Assembly (NCBI RefSeq): GCF_029968015.1
Contig: NZ_JASCIS010000003.1
Coordinates: 62,001-126,000, forward strand
Direction: 5' to 3'
Length of the DNA stretch: 64,000 bases
Origin: Streptomyces luteolus
GTDB lineage: Bacteria > Actinomycetota > Actinomycetes > Streptomycetales > Streptomycetaceae
Below, piece by piece: positions 8,046 to 16,314 of this stretch; within the stretch, counting starts at the first letter, position 1, and each line of letters begins with the position of its first letter. The notes under the pieces were generated by a model, which saw only the letters and a list, made by a program, of their open reading frames with translations, searched no databases and was not told where the DNA came from. The position numbers and the translations under genes are program-made.

Positions 8046-9737
8046 GTGAGCGTGAGCCCGCAGGACGAGCGACGTGAGGGACGCCAAGGGCGGGAGGGGC
8101 GCCAAGGGCGGGAGGGGCGCCAAGGGCGGGAGGGGCGCCAAGGGCGGGAGGGGCGGCAGGGGCGGGAGGGTCGACAAGGGGAGGAGCGGCCGCTGCGCTG
8201 CCTGGTGACGGGGGCGTCCGGGTACATCGGCGGTCGTCTGGTGCCGGAACTTCTTCAGGCCGGGCACAGCGTCCGATGCCTGGCGCGCACCCCCCGGAAG
8301 CTGCGCGACCACCCCTGGTCGGAAGAGGTCGAGACCGTACGCGGCGACGTCACGGACGCCGGGTCGGTCGCCGGCGCGATGGCGGGCATCGACGTCGCGT
8401 ACTACCTGGTGCACGCCCTCGGGTCCGGCTCGGACTTCGAGGACACCGACCGCCGCGCGGCGCGGATCTTCGCCGAACAGGCGCAGGCCGCCGGTGTGCG
8501 CCGGATCGTCTATCTGGGCGGACTCACTCCGCACGGCGTACCCGAACGGTCCCTGTCCCCGCACCTTCGCTCCCGTGCCGAAGTGGGGCGCGTCTTCCTG
8601 GACTCACCCGTGCCCGCCACGGTTCTGCGCGCCGCCGTCGTCATGGGATCGGGTTCGGCCTCCTTCGAGATGCTGAGGTATCTCACCGAGCGGCTTCCCG
8701 TCATGGTCACGCCGAGCTGGGTCCAGACCCGGACGCAGCCCATCGGGGTACGGGACGTGCTCCGCTATCTGGTCGGCTCCGCCCGCATGCCCGATGACGT
8801 CGACCGGGCGTTCGACATCGGCGGGCCGGACATCCTCACGTACCGCGAGATGATGCGCCGTTTCGCCCGTGTCGCCGGGCTCCCGCGGCGCGTCATCGTC
8901 CCGGTGCCGGTCCTCACCCCCAGGCTGTCCAGCCTCTGGGTCGGCCTGGTCACGCCCGTTCCGACCACGCTCGCCCGCCCGCTCACGGAGTCCCTGCGCC
9001 ACGAGGTCGTGTGCCGGGAGCACGACATCGCCCGCTACGTGCCGGATCTCCCCGGCAGGCCGCTGTCGTTCGACGAGGCGCTGGCCCTGGCCGTACGGCG
9101 GGTCCGCGAGGCGCAGGTCGCCACCCGCTGGTCGTCGGCCTCCGTCCCGGGGGCGCCCAGCGATCCGCTGCCCACGGACCCGAACTGGGCCGGTGGCAGC
9201 CTCTACGAGGACGAGCGGCACCTGCCGGTCGACGCCTCCCGCGAAGCGCTGTGGAAGGTGATCGAGGGGATCGGCGGCGACAATGGCTGGTACTCCTTCC
9301 CGCTCGCCTGGGCCGTCCGCGGATGGCTGGACCGGTTCATCGGCGGCGTCGGCCTGCGCCGCGGGCGACGCGACGCCGAACGCCTGCGGGTCGGCGACTC
9401 GCTCGACTTCTGGCGGGTCGAGGAGATCGAGCCCGTACGGCTGCTGCGGCTGCGGGCGGAGATGCGGCTGCCGGGTCTGGCCTGGCTGGAGATGTACGTC
9501 GAGAAGGACGACGAGGGGCGTACCCGGTACGGGCAGCGCGCGCTGTTCCATCCGCGGGGGCTCCTCGGACACGCGTACTGGTGGTCCGTCTATCCGTTCC
9601 ACAACGCCGTGTTCGGCGGCATGGCGCGCAACATCACCGAGACCGCCGCCAACGGCAAGCGGCCGCCGGATTCACCGGCCGAGCGCATCCGAGGGGCCGT
9701 CCGCAGGCGAAGAGTCCGGCGAAGAGTCCGACGATGA
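8046..9737 (+). CDS. NAD(P)-binding SDR-family protein with DUF2867 C-terminal domain
   Basis: 563 residues from GTG 8046, behind AAGGAG. Residues 8-50 are a repeat of GRQGRE units with no fold of their own. The Rossmann motif GASGYIGG follows at residues 55-62, and the extended-SDR/NmrA-like domain runs to about residue 330. The C-terminal DUF2867 region (YEDERHLPVDASREALW to the end) resembles polyketide-cyclase-like folds. Such proteins are annotated as NAD-dependent epimerase/dehydratase family; the reaction is unknown. It lies between the AfsA-like gene and photolyase, all on the same strand. The N-terminal array is a lineage-specific expansion. Confidence 0.82.
   Translation: MSVSPQDERREGRQGREGRQGREGRQGREGRQGREGRQGREGRQGEERPLRCLVTGASGYIGGRLVPELLQAGHSVRCLARTPRKLRDHPWSEEVETVRGDVTDAGSVAGAMAGIDVAYYLVHALGSGSDFEDTDRRAARIFAEQAQAAGVRRIVYLGGLTPHGVPERSLSPHLRSRAEVGRVFLDSPVPATVLRAAVVMGSGSASFEMLRYLTERLPVMVTPSWVQTRTQPIGVRDVLRYLVGSARMPDDVDRAFDIGGPDILTYREMMRRFARVAGLPRRVIVPVPVLTPRLSSLWVGLVTPVPTTLARPLTESLRHEVVCREHDIARYVPDLPGRPLSFDEALALAVRRVREAQVATRWSSASVPGAPSDPLPTDPNWAGGSLYEDERHLPVDASREALWKVIEGIGGDNGWYSFPLAWAVRGWLDRFIGGVGLRRGRRDAERLRVGDSLDFWRVEEIEPVRLLRLRAEMRLPGLAWLEMYVEKDDEGRTRYGQRALFHPRGLLGHAYWWSVYPFHNAVFGGMARNITETAANGKRPPDSPAERIRGAVRRRRVRRRVRR
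8082..8171 (+). repeat. 18-bp tandem repeat in the SDR 5' end (5 copies)
   Basis: The unit CGCCAAGGGCGGGAGGGG occurs four times perfectly and once with changes, followed by a degenerate sixth. It encodes Arg-Gln-Gly-Arg-Glu-Gly repeats right after the start codon region, so copy-number change keeps the frame. Confidence 0.95.
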
Positions 9738-9760
9738 CCGGCCCTTGGACCGTTACACCA

Positions 9761-9800
9761 CCGCACTTCCGCACTTCCGCACTTCCGCACTTCCGCACCA
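9761..9800 (+). repeat. 8-bp tandem repeat in the leader of the photolyase gene
   Basis: CCGCACTT is repeated four times, with a partial fifth copy, in the 74-bp gap between the SDR stop and the photolyase start, ending just before the AGGAG ribosome site. Copy-number change would alter leader length but not a reading frame. Confidence 0.93.
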
Positions 9801-9811
9801 GGAGTTCCCAA

Positions 9812-11194
9812 ATGGCCGTCGCGGTCGTCCTGTTCACCTCAGACCTTCGCCTGCACGACCATCCCCCGCTGCGCGCCGCCCTGCGCGCGGCGGACGAGGT
9901 GGTCCCCTTGTTCGTACAGGACCCCGGTGTGCACGCCGCTGGCTTCGACGCCCCCAACCGGCAGGCGTTCCTGGCCGATTGCCTCACCGACCTCGACGCC
10001 GCGTTGCGCGCCCGTGGTGGCCGACTGGTGGTGCGGGCGGGGCCGGTCGTACGGGAAGTGTGCGCCGTCGTCTCGGAGTGCCGGGCCGTGGAGGTGCACA
10101 TGGCAGCGCACGTCACGGCGTACGCGCACCGGCGTGAGCGCCGACTGCGCGAGGCGCTCGACGAGCGGGGCGTGGCCCTGCACGTGCACGACACCGTGAC
10201 GACCGCCGTGGCGCCCGGAGTTGTGACGCCGTCCGGTTCCGGCTCCGATCACTACGCCGTGTTCACCCCGTACTTCCGGCGCTGGTCGCAGGTGCCGCTG
10301 CGCAAGCCCCTGCCGACGCCCCGCGCGGTGCGTGTGCCGGACGCGGTGGACGGTCTCGCACCGCCGGCGGCCGCCGACGTCGAGGGCACCTCACCCGATC
10401 TCGCGGAGGGCGGCGAGACAGCTGGGCGTGAGCACTGCTCTCGGTGGTGGTCCGGCGGGGAGCTCGGCCGGTACGAGGAGCAGCACGACGACCTGGCCGG
10501 GGACGCCACCTCCCGGCTGTCGCCGTACCTGCACTTCGGGGCGGTCTCACCGGTGGAGCTGGTCACGCGGGCCCGCGACCACGGAGGGCCCGGGGCGGAC
10601 GCGTTCGTGCGGCAGCTGTGCTGGCGCGACTTCCACCACCAGGTGCTGGCGGCACGCCCCGACGCGGCCACAGCCGACTACCGCGGCAGGGACGACCGTT
10701 GGCGGAGCGAGGACGAGGCGGCGGAGGACATCGCCGCCTGGCGGGACGGGCGTACCGGCTACCCGGTCGTGGACGCGGGGATGCGCCAGCTGCGTCACGA
10801 GGGCTGGATGCACAATCGCGCCCGGCTGCTGGTGGCAAGCTTTCTGACGAAGACGCTGTACGTGGACTGGCGGGTCGGAGCACGGCACTTCCTGGATCTG
10901 CTGGTGGACGGTGACGTCGCCAACAACCAGCTCAACTGGCAGTGGGTCGCAGGCACCGGCACCGACACCCGCCCGCACCGGGTCCTCAACCCCGTAGTCC
11001 AGGGCAAGCGCTTCGACCCGCAGGGGTCGTACGTACGACGATGGGTGCCCGAGCTGCGCGACGTGGCGGACCGCTGGGTGCACGAACCCTGGAAGCTCCC
11101 GGACGACGAGCGCTCCCGGATCGACTACCCGGAACCGCTGATCGACCTCGCCGACGGACTGGCCCGCTTCAAGCGGGCGCGCGGGCGCGACTGA
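9812..11194 (+). CDS. phr: Deoxyribodipyrimidine photolyase (cryptochrome/photolyase family)
   Basis: 460 residues from ATG 9812 behind AGGAG; the frame is open further upstream but only as a shadow of the SDR gene. The N-terminal antenna-binding domain starts VVLFTSDLRLHDHPPLRAAL. The C-terminal FAD domain has RLSPYLHFGAVSP, LCWRDFHHQVL, YPVVDAGMRQLRHEGWMHNRAR and NNQLNWQWVAGTGTD, which carry the FAD-binding and electron-transfer tryptophan positions. The enzyme splits UV-induced cyclobutane pyrimidine dimers using light. Its position in a light-response locus suggests control by the sigma factor or B12 photoreceptor nearby. Confidence 0.93.
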   Translation: MAVAVVLFTSDLRLHDHPPLRAALRAADEVVPLFVQDPGVHAAGFDAPNRQAFLADCLTDLDAALRARGGRLVVRAGPVVREVCAVVSECRAVEVHMAAHVTAYAHRRERRLREALDERGVALHVHDTVTTAVAPGVVTPSGSGSDHYAVFTPYFRRWSQVPLRKPLPTPRAVRVPDAVDGLAPPAAADVEGTSPDLAEGGETAGREHCSRWWSGGELGRYEEQHDDLAGDATSRLSPYLHFGAVSPVELVTRARDHGGPGADAFVRQLCWRDFHHQVLAARPDAATADYRGRDDRWRSEDEAAEDIAAWRDGRTGYPVVDAGMRQLRHEGWMHNRARLLVASFLTKTLYVDWRVGARHFLDLLVDGDVANNQLNWQWVAGTGTDTRPHRVLNPVVQGKRFDPQGSYVRRWVPELRDVADRWVHEPWKLPDDERSRIDYPEPLIDLADGLARFKRARGRD

Positions 11195-11331
11195 GGAGCG
11201 AGGACACCGTCGTATGCAGCAACGCGCCCGTACGCGGGAACGCGCCGAGCTGATGAGGCCGGACAGGAGCCGCACCAGCTCGGTGCGAGTCTACGAGGGC
11301 CACCGGTTCCGGACCGCCGCTCACGCCTCGC

Positions 11332-11907
11332 TCACGCCTTGGGCATCAGGACGGTGTCGATGACGTGGACGGTGGCGTTCTGGGTCGCCACGTCGCCGCA
11401 GACCACGGAGGCGCTGTCGTTGACCTTGTACGAGTCGCCGGAGCCGGCCGTGGTCAGCTCGCCGCCCTCCAGCGTCTTGTACGTGCCGTCGGCGAGCTTG
11501 TCCTTGGACACCTTCTCGCCCACCACGTGGTAGGTCAGCACCTTGGTCAGCTGTTCCTTGTCGGCCAGGAGCTTGTCGAGGTCGGCCTTGGGAACCTTCG
11601 CGAACGCGTCGTTGGTCGGCGCGAACACCGTGACGTCCTTGGCGTTGTTCAGCGTGTCGACGAGCCCGGCCTTCTTGACCGCGCTGACGAGCGTCGACAG
11701 CTCGGGGTTGTTGGACGCCGCCGTGGCCACCGGGTCGTCCGCCATCCCCTCGGCACTGCCCTCGCCCGAGGTCGGCAGCGACGAACAGGCCGGCCCGAAC
11801 GGCTCTGCCGGTGCCGCGGCCAGGGCGGACGGTGCGGCTCCGAGGGCCAGGGGCAGGGCGAGCACGCTCGCGCAGACGGCTGAGCGTCGAAGTGTTGAGG
11901 TTTTCAT
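11332..11907 (-). CDS. Secreted fasciclin-domain protein
   Basis: 191 residues. A signal peptide (MKTSTLRRSAVCASVLALPLALG...ALAAAPA) is followed by one fasciclin (FAS1/BigH3) domain with NNPELSTLVSAVKKAGLVDTL, VTVFAPTNDAFAKVP, LTYHVVG and the C-terminal VHVIDTVLMPKA. Two cysteines (GPACSS and VVCGD) could form the disulfide seen in MPT70/MPT83-type proteins. It lies 171 bp downstream of the ECF sigma gene in the same orientation. This is the same partnership as SigK with MPT70/83 in mycobacteria, and it occupies the place of the lipoprotein LitA in S. coelicolor litSAB. I see no lipobox here. An adhesion or surface role is inferred from the family. Confidence 0.88.
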   Translation of the reverse strand: MKTSTLRRSAVCASVLALPLALGAAPSALAAAPAEPFGPACSSLPTSGEGSAEGMADDPVATAASNNPELSTLVSAVKKAGLVDTLNNAKDVTVFAPTNDAFAKVPKADLDKLLADKEQLTKVLTYHVVGEKVSKDKLADGTYKTLEGGELTTAGSGDSYKVNDSASVVCGDVATQNATVHVIDTVLMPKA

Positions 11908-12078
11908 GACTCGTTCCTCCTCGATCGAGGGCGCGGGGGTCGGGCCCTCTGCCCATCTGCCACACCCCTTGTTCCGCCGGTACGTGTGGTTCGGATGCGC
12001 CTGGAGGTAAGGCGTGAGTCCGGGGAGACCGAGGTGCTCATGCGGCCGTCCGGTAGCCCGCACCTGTCGGTCCGACGG

Positions 12079-12780
12079 TCAGGGTTCGCTGCTCTCCAGA
12101 CGCCGCTTCAGGGTGTGCATGCCCCGTCGTGCGTGGCTCTTGACCGTTCCGAGCGGCATGCCCAGGCACGCGGCGATCTGGGTCTGCGGGAGGTCCGAGT
12201 AGAAGGCAAGACGGAGCACCGCCCGCTGCGCGGGAGGGAGCTGTGCCAGTTCGTGCTGGACGGCGACCCGGTCCACGGCCTGCTGTGCCAGATGACCGTC
12301 GCGCGTCGGGGACCGGGCTGCGAGCTCCGATTCCACCGAGGCGGCGAGGCGTGCTCGACGGGTCCGCGCGGTCAGCGCGTCTGCGATCTTGTGCCGAGCG
12401 ATGCCGACCAGCCAGGAGCCCGCGGTCCCCCGGACCGGCCGGTAGCCACGGCGGTTTCTCCAGGCGGCGATGAACACCTGCTGGGCGACGTCCTCCGCCT
12501 CGAACGAGTCGCCGAGCGTGCGCCGGGCGATGGTGTGCACGAGCCCGGCCCACTGCTCGTACAGCTGTCTGAAGGCCTCTTCGTCGCCCGCCCTGAACGA
12601 AGCCGCGATCGCTTGCTCGCGCAGGATCCTTGCGTCCTCGGCGGAGGCGGAAGCGGGGGTGACATGGCCGGCGCCTGTGCCTGTGCCTGTGCCCGTGGCC
12701 TTGGCCATGCCCGTGGCCATGTCCGTGGGCTTGGCTGCGGCTGCGCCACGGCCTTGGTTCAGCAGTCGTGACGAGGTCAT
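12079..12780 (-). CDS. litS: ECF sigma factor, LitS/SigK-like
   Basis: 233 residues from the ATG complementary to 12778-12780, preceded by GAGGAG on the minus strand. Sigma region 2 includes RQLYEQWAGLVHTIARR and FEAEDVAQQVFIAAWRNRRGY; region 4 includes LPPAQRAVLRLAFYSDL and the helix-turn-helix TQIAACLGMPLGTVKSHARRG. The Thr-Gly-rich N-terminal tail comes from a 6-bp repeat. Its neighbours (fasciclin protein, zinc anti-sigma factor, oxidoreductase, B12 MerR) match the S. coelicolor lit region, where LitS drives light-induced transcription. The 239-bp divergent gap to 13020 holds an AT-richer patch with an ACAA...TTGT inverted repeat (12881-12898) that could be a promoter or operator. Confidence 0.8.
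   Translation of the reverse strand: MTSSRLLNQGRGAAAAKPTDMATGMAKATGTGTGTGAGHVTPASASAEDARILREQAIAASFRAGDEEAFRQLYEQWAGLVHTIARRTLGDSFEAEDVAQQVFIAAWRNRRGYRPVRGTAGSWLVGIARHKIADALTARTRRARLAASVESELAARSPTRDGHLAQQAVDRVAVQHELAQLPPAQRAVLRLAFYSDLPQTQIAACLGMPLGTVKSHARRGMHTLKRRLESSEP
12673..12700 (-). repeat. 6-bp repeat encoding a Gly-Thr run in the sigma factor
   Basis: CCTGTG-type hexamers repeat four times with slight variation and give the GTGTGTG stretch in the N-terminal tail of the sigma factor, before region 2. Confidence 0.8.
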
Positions 12781-13019
12781 CCTGCACGCTCCTCGGACAG
12801 GTCCACCGGGGCCCTGCGATGGCCGCCGGTCGACGCGGAATCGCGTCCGCCGCAAGGTTCGGCCAGAGTGACAGCGATGGACAATGTGCATCGTTTGTGA
12901 GTCGTTTTGCTCCAGGGCCGCAACCGGGAGCGGGTCTGCCGCCGAACAGGTCAGGAGGATGTCGCCGCCGAGCGACGCGTGATCCCGCAGGTGAGCGGCG
13001 GCCGGGAAGGGAGGCGGAG

Positions 13020-13271
13020 GTGACGCACATCCAGGCGGACGCGCTGATCGCCGTCGCGCTGGGCGAGCCGCCGCGCGCATCCGATCACCGTCACCTGTCG
13101 CACTGCGCCACCTGCTCGAAGCACCTGGCAGCGCTGGTGCGGATCGTGGAAGCCGCCAGGTCGAGCACGCCCGCCGACATTCCGCAGCCGCCCCCGGAAC
13201 GGCTGTGGCACGCCATAGAACAAGCCATCCGGTACGGCGGCGCATCCGGAGGTCCCCCGGATCACGAATAA
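13020..13271 (+). CDS. Short zinc-finger anti-sigma factor
   Basis: 83 residues from GTG 13020, preceded by GGGAGGCGGAG. Residues 25-35 carry the zinc anti-sigma signature HRHLSHCATC (H-x3-C-x2-C), the sigma-binding module of ZAS proteins. It diverges from the ECF sigma gene, so the sigma factor is the obvious partner. Unlike RskA- or LitB-type anti-sigmas it has no membrane helix or extracellular sensor; it ends at PPDHE and runs straight into a 49-bp duplication. It may be a naturally soluble form or the stump of a longer protein. Confidence 0.72.
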   Translation: MTHIQADALIAVALGEPPRASDHRHLSHCATCSKHLAALVRIVEAARSSTPADIPQPPPERLWHAIEQAIRYGGASGGPPDHE

Positions 13272-13369
13272 ACGACGCACTTCACGGAACGGGAAGGAGC
13301 GACGCGCCGTCCGGGACGGCACGACGCACTTCACGGAACGGGAAGGAGCGACGCGCCGTCCGGGACGGG
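13272..13369 (+). repeat. Perfect 49-bp tandem duplication after the anti-sigma gene
   Basis: Two copies (13272-13320 and 13321-13369) begin ACGACGCACTTCACGGAACG and end CCGTCCGGGACGG plus one base. A third, degenerate CGCACTTCCCGGGACGG follows. It fills the gap between the anti-sigma stop and the oxidoreductase start. Confidence 0.95.
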
Positions 13370-13431
13370 AAGGGGTGACGCACTTCCCGGGACGGAAGTG
13401 GCGAGACCGACGCGGAACTGAGGAGCCACCC

Positions 13432-14673
13432 GTGACATGCGAACGAGCCCGGAGTGACGTGATCGTCGTCGGTGCGGGTCTGGCCGGGCTTGCCTGCGCC
13501 CACGATCTCTCGGCGGCAGGACAGCACGTACGCGTTCTGGAGGCGTCCGACGCCGTGGGCGGACGGATGCGCACGGACGCGAGCGACGGCTTCCTGCTCG
13601 ACCGCGGATTCCAGGTCCTGAACACCTCCTACCCCCAGCTGAGGCGCCGGGCAGAGCTTCGGGACCTGCGCCTGAGCCCCTTCACGCCCTCCGTCCTGAC
13701 GCACACCCCACAGGGCCGGCTCCGCTACAGCGATCCCACCCGGCGGCCTCGCGACATCGCCCTCCTCGCACGTCGGGGGCGGCACTCGGTACGGGACGGT
13801 GCCGGACTCGCGGCGCAGTCCCTGCTGGCGGCACTCGCCCCTGCCCGTGCGCTCAAGGGCCGTGCGGAACGCACGACGAGCGATGAACTGGGACGCAGCG
13901 GTATCAAGGGCGACGTCCTTGAGGACTTTCTGCACCCGTTCCTGGCCGGGGTGTTCCTCGACGACCGCCTTGAGACGTCGAGCCGGGTGTTCCACATGGT
14001 CTGGCGGAGCTTCCTGCGCGGTACGGTCACGCTGCCTGCGGGAGGAATCGGCGCCGTTCCCGCGTATCTGGCCACCCGACTCCCGCCGGGCACCGTGCGG
14101 TTCGGGAGCCCGGTCACTCAACTCACCACCGGGGGCGTACTGTTGGCCGACGGCCAGGAGCTCGACACGTCCGCTGTCGTGGTGGCCACCGACGCGGAGA
14201 CCGCGTCGCGCCTGGTGCCGCAGCTGACGGTGCCGCCGACGCGCACCGTCACCACGTACTACTACGCGGCGCCCCACTCTCCCCTGAAGGAGCCCACGTT
14301 GCTGCTTGACTCGCGGCGCCGCTTCCTCAACACCTGTGTGCCGAGCCAGGTCGTTCCCGGCTACGCGCCACGGGGTCAGGCGCTGGTCTCCGCGTCGGTG
14401 CTCGGCGCGCACACCTCCGAGGGGAGCCCGGCGCTGCGCGAGGCGCTCGCGGACGCCTACGGGACCGACGCGTCCGGCTGGGAGGAGATCGCCCACTACA
14501 CGATCCGCGGCGCCCTGCCCGCCATGGTCCCGCCCTGGCCGCTGTCGCGTCCCACCAGGATCGGGACCCGGCTGTACGTGTGCGGCGACCACCGCGCGAC
14601 CGGCTCGGTCCAGGGGGCCTTGGCGTCGGGGGCGCGGGCGGCGCGCGAGGTTCTGGCCTCGGGGTTGCTGTGA
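13432..14673 (+). CDS. litQ: FAD-dependent oxidoreductase (amine-oxidase/phytoene-desaturase superfamily), LitQ-like
   Basis: 413 residues from GTG 13432, which has GAGGAG at ideal spacing; a longer start at 13375 would read through the repeat-derived leader. The Rossmann motif VVGAGLAGLACAHDLSAAG lies near residues 10-28, with VGGRMRTD following as in amine oxidases. The C-terminal FAD motif is LYVCGDHRATGSVQGALASG. The gene overlaps litR by 4 nt (GTGA), so the two are translationally coupled. In S. coelicolor the litRQ operon encodes a MerR protein and a possible oxidoreductase; here the order is Q then R. The substrate is unknown, and carotenoid genes are absent from the window. Confidence 0.78.
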   Translation: MTCERARSDVIVVGAGLAGLACAHDLSAAGQHVRVLEASDAVGGRMRTDASDGFLLDRGFQVLNTSYPQLRRRAELRDLRLSPFTPSVLTHTPQGRLRYSDPTRRPRDIALLARRGRHSVRDGAGLAAQSLLAALAPARALKGRAERTTSDELGRSGIKGDVLEDFLHPFLAGVFLDDRLETSSRVFHMVWRSFLRGTVTLPAGGIGAVPAYLATRLPPGTVRFGSPVTQLTTGGVLLADGQELDTSAVVVATDAETASRLVPQLTVPPTRTVTTYYYAAPHSPLKEPTLLLDSRRRFLNTCVPSQVVPGYAPRGQALVSASVLGAHTSEGSPALREALADAYGTDASGWEEIAHYTIRGALPAMVPPWPLSRPTRIGTRLYVCGDHRATGSVQGALASGARAAREVLASGLL

Positions 14674-15746
14674 CACCTCGGCGCGAGGTTCGCCGCCCCG
14701 CCGCGGAGCCCGCTGGCGCGGCCGACGCACCGGAAGCCCACCTGACCACCGGGGCGCTCGCCCGCAGGCTCGGTGTCGCACCGACCACGCTGCGTACGTG
14801 GGAACGCCGTTACGGCATCGGCCCCAGCCACCGCGACCAGGGGCGGCACCGCCGCTGGTCCCCCACGGACGTGGCCAGGCTCGAGGACATGTGCCGTCTC
14901 ACCGCGCGAGGGGTGGCCCCCTCGGAAGCGGCCCGTCTCGCGTTGTCGGGAACCCGCCCCTCGAAGAGTGTCGCGCCCCCTGGTGGGTCGCGGCCGCGCG
15001 GCATCGGCAGCTTCCGCGATCTGCCCCTGGGACAGGTCTGGCCGGAGAGCCGGGGCCTGGCGCGCGCCGCCGTCCGCCTCGACTCCGCCGCGGTACAGGC
15101 CCAGTTGCGTTCCGCCATCGACACGTACGGGGTCGTGGTGGCCTGGGAACAGATCATCGCGCCCACCTTGCACGCCGTCGGCCGCAAATGGGCCACAGCG
15201 GACGCGTCGTACGTGGAGGTGGAGCATCTGCTGTCCTGGCATGTCTCCACCACGCTGCGCTCGACCGTCACCGTGCCCGGGGACGAGTTCCCTCCGATCC
15301 TGCTGGCCTGCATGCCGGACGAGCAGCACAGCCTTCCGATCGAGGCACTCTGGGCGGCCCTGGTGGAGCGCGGGCTCCCCACCCGCATCTTCGGCGCCGC
15401 CGTCCCCGCCGAGGCGCTGCAGTCGGCCGTCCGCAGGATCGGCCCCTGCGCCGTCGTGCTGTGGTCCCAGTCCCGGCACACCGCCGACGTCGGTGTGGTC
15501 CGCGCTCTGCTGGCTCTGGAATGGGGAATGCGAGGAGCGCGGAGTCATCCCCTGGCGCTCCCGGCGGGGCCGGGCTGGGAGAGCGCACCCTCCGAGCAGC
15601 CGGGGGCAGGCCGCCTCACCGGACTGGCGTCCGGCTTGGCCCTGCTGGAATCCCTGTTCCGCACCGTCAGAACCCCGACATCGACCCCGCCCCCGACACC
15701 GGATCCGGATCCGGATCCGGATCCGACGCGCCACGGCGCCACCTGA
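14670..15746 (+). CDS. litR: MerR-family B12-dependent photoreceptor/regulator, LitR/CarH-like
   Basis: 358 residues from GTG 14670. The N-terminal MerR helix-turn-helix reads LTTGALARRLGVAPTTLRTWERRYGIGP. It is followed by the four-helix and Rossmann B12-binding parts: a tryptophan and EH pair in KWATADASYVEVEHLL (CarH has W-x9-EH; here one residue more) and MPDEQHSLP, which supplies the ExH lower axial histidine. These suggest adenosylcobalamin binding, so light would break the Co-C bond and release repression. The C-terminal Asp-Pro run comes from a (GGATCC)4 repeat. Binding of B12 is inferred from motifs. Confidence 0.82.
   Translation: MTPRREVRRPAAEPAGAADAPEAHLTTGALARRLGVAPTTLRTWERRYGIGPSHRDQGRHRRWSPTDVARLEDMCRLTARGVAPSEAARLALSGTRPSKSVAPPGGSRPRGIGSFRDLPLGQVWPESRGLARAAVRLDSAAVQAQLRSAIDTYGVVVAWEQIIAPTLHAVGRKWATADASYVEVEHLLSWHVSTTLRSTVTVPGDEFPPILLACMPDEQHSLPIEALWAALVERGLPTRIFGAAVPAEALQSAVRRIGPCAVVLWSQSRHTADVGVVRALLALEWGMRGARSHPLALPAGPGWESAPSEQPGAGRLTGLASGLALLESLFRTVRTPTSTPPPTPDPDPDPDPTRHGAT
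15701..15724 (+). repeat. 6-bp tandem repeat (GGATCC)4 at the litR 3' end
   Basis: Four perfect hexamers encode the Asp-Pro run just before the stop codon of the LitR-like protein. Confidence 0.93.
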
Positions 15747-15749
15747 GGG

Positions 15750-16270
15750 CCCTTGCTCGCTCGACCGTGGTCAGGCCGACCGGAGAGTGTCCGAGGTCGT
15801 GGGTGGAGGCCTTCTCGCTGTGCCTGGTCAGCGGCCTGGTCCTGGAATGGCGATACGGGTGATCGGCCTGCTCCTGAGGGACGAGTACGTGGCCGGGATC
15901 CGGAGCGGAGTGCCCTACTCCGAGCTGGAGTCGCAGTCGGAGCCCGCGGGGCCGGCGGAGATGGACGCGCTGCGCCTGTACCTCCACCCCGGCCACCGGC
16001 CACCGTCCCAGCGACTGGCCCCGGGTGCCCCTGCGCGTGCTTCTGGACGACGACCAGCAGGCGTTCGAGCAGGCCCTGATGGCTCGACTCGTACGGCACC
16101 GCGAGAGCGTGGGGTCCGACCCGGCTCCCCGGTCGTTGCTTCCGCTCGGCGTCCTCGCGACGGCCGCGCTCGCGGTCCAGGTGCACGGGTGGGAGCTGGG
16201 TGTCCGCTCCGGCTACCTGCCGTACGGCTTGCTGAGGTCCTCGCGGGCACCCGGCGACTCGGGTTCATGA
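15750..16270 (+). pseudogene. Imm49 immunity protein remnant, frameshifted twice
   Basis: Three pieces in different frames read as one Imm49-type protein. The first, frame of 15752, has ECPRSWVEAFSLCLVSGLVL. The second, frame of 15847, has RVIGLLLRDEYVAGIRSGVP and AEMDALRLYL. The third, frame of 16025, has LRVLLDDDQQAFEQALMARL, then SLLPLGVLATAALAVQVHGW and GVRSGYLPYGLL. Imm49 proteins protect against polymorphic toxins; no toxin gene is in the window. The 5' end merges into litR, so the start is lost. Assignment rests on remembered family motifs. Confidence 0.6.
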
Positions 16271-16314
16271 AGGACGCCGCCGGGCCGAGCACCGTCACAG
16301 TCCCCCCCGGGCGC

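Noticed and set aside
9011..11194. Photolyase with a 267-residue N-terminal extension
   Set aside because: The extra part is the SDR gene in another frame; the real start at 9812 has a ribosome site and the standard photolyase N-terminus.
11195..11331. Small gene between photolyase and the fasciclin gene
   Set aside because: Only short frames without ribosome site or recognisable composition.
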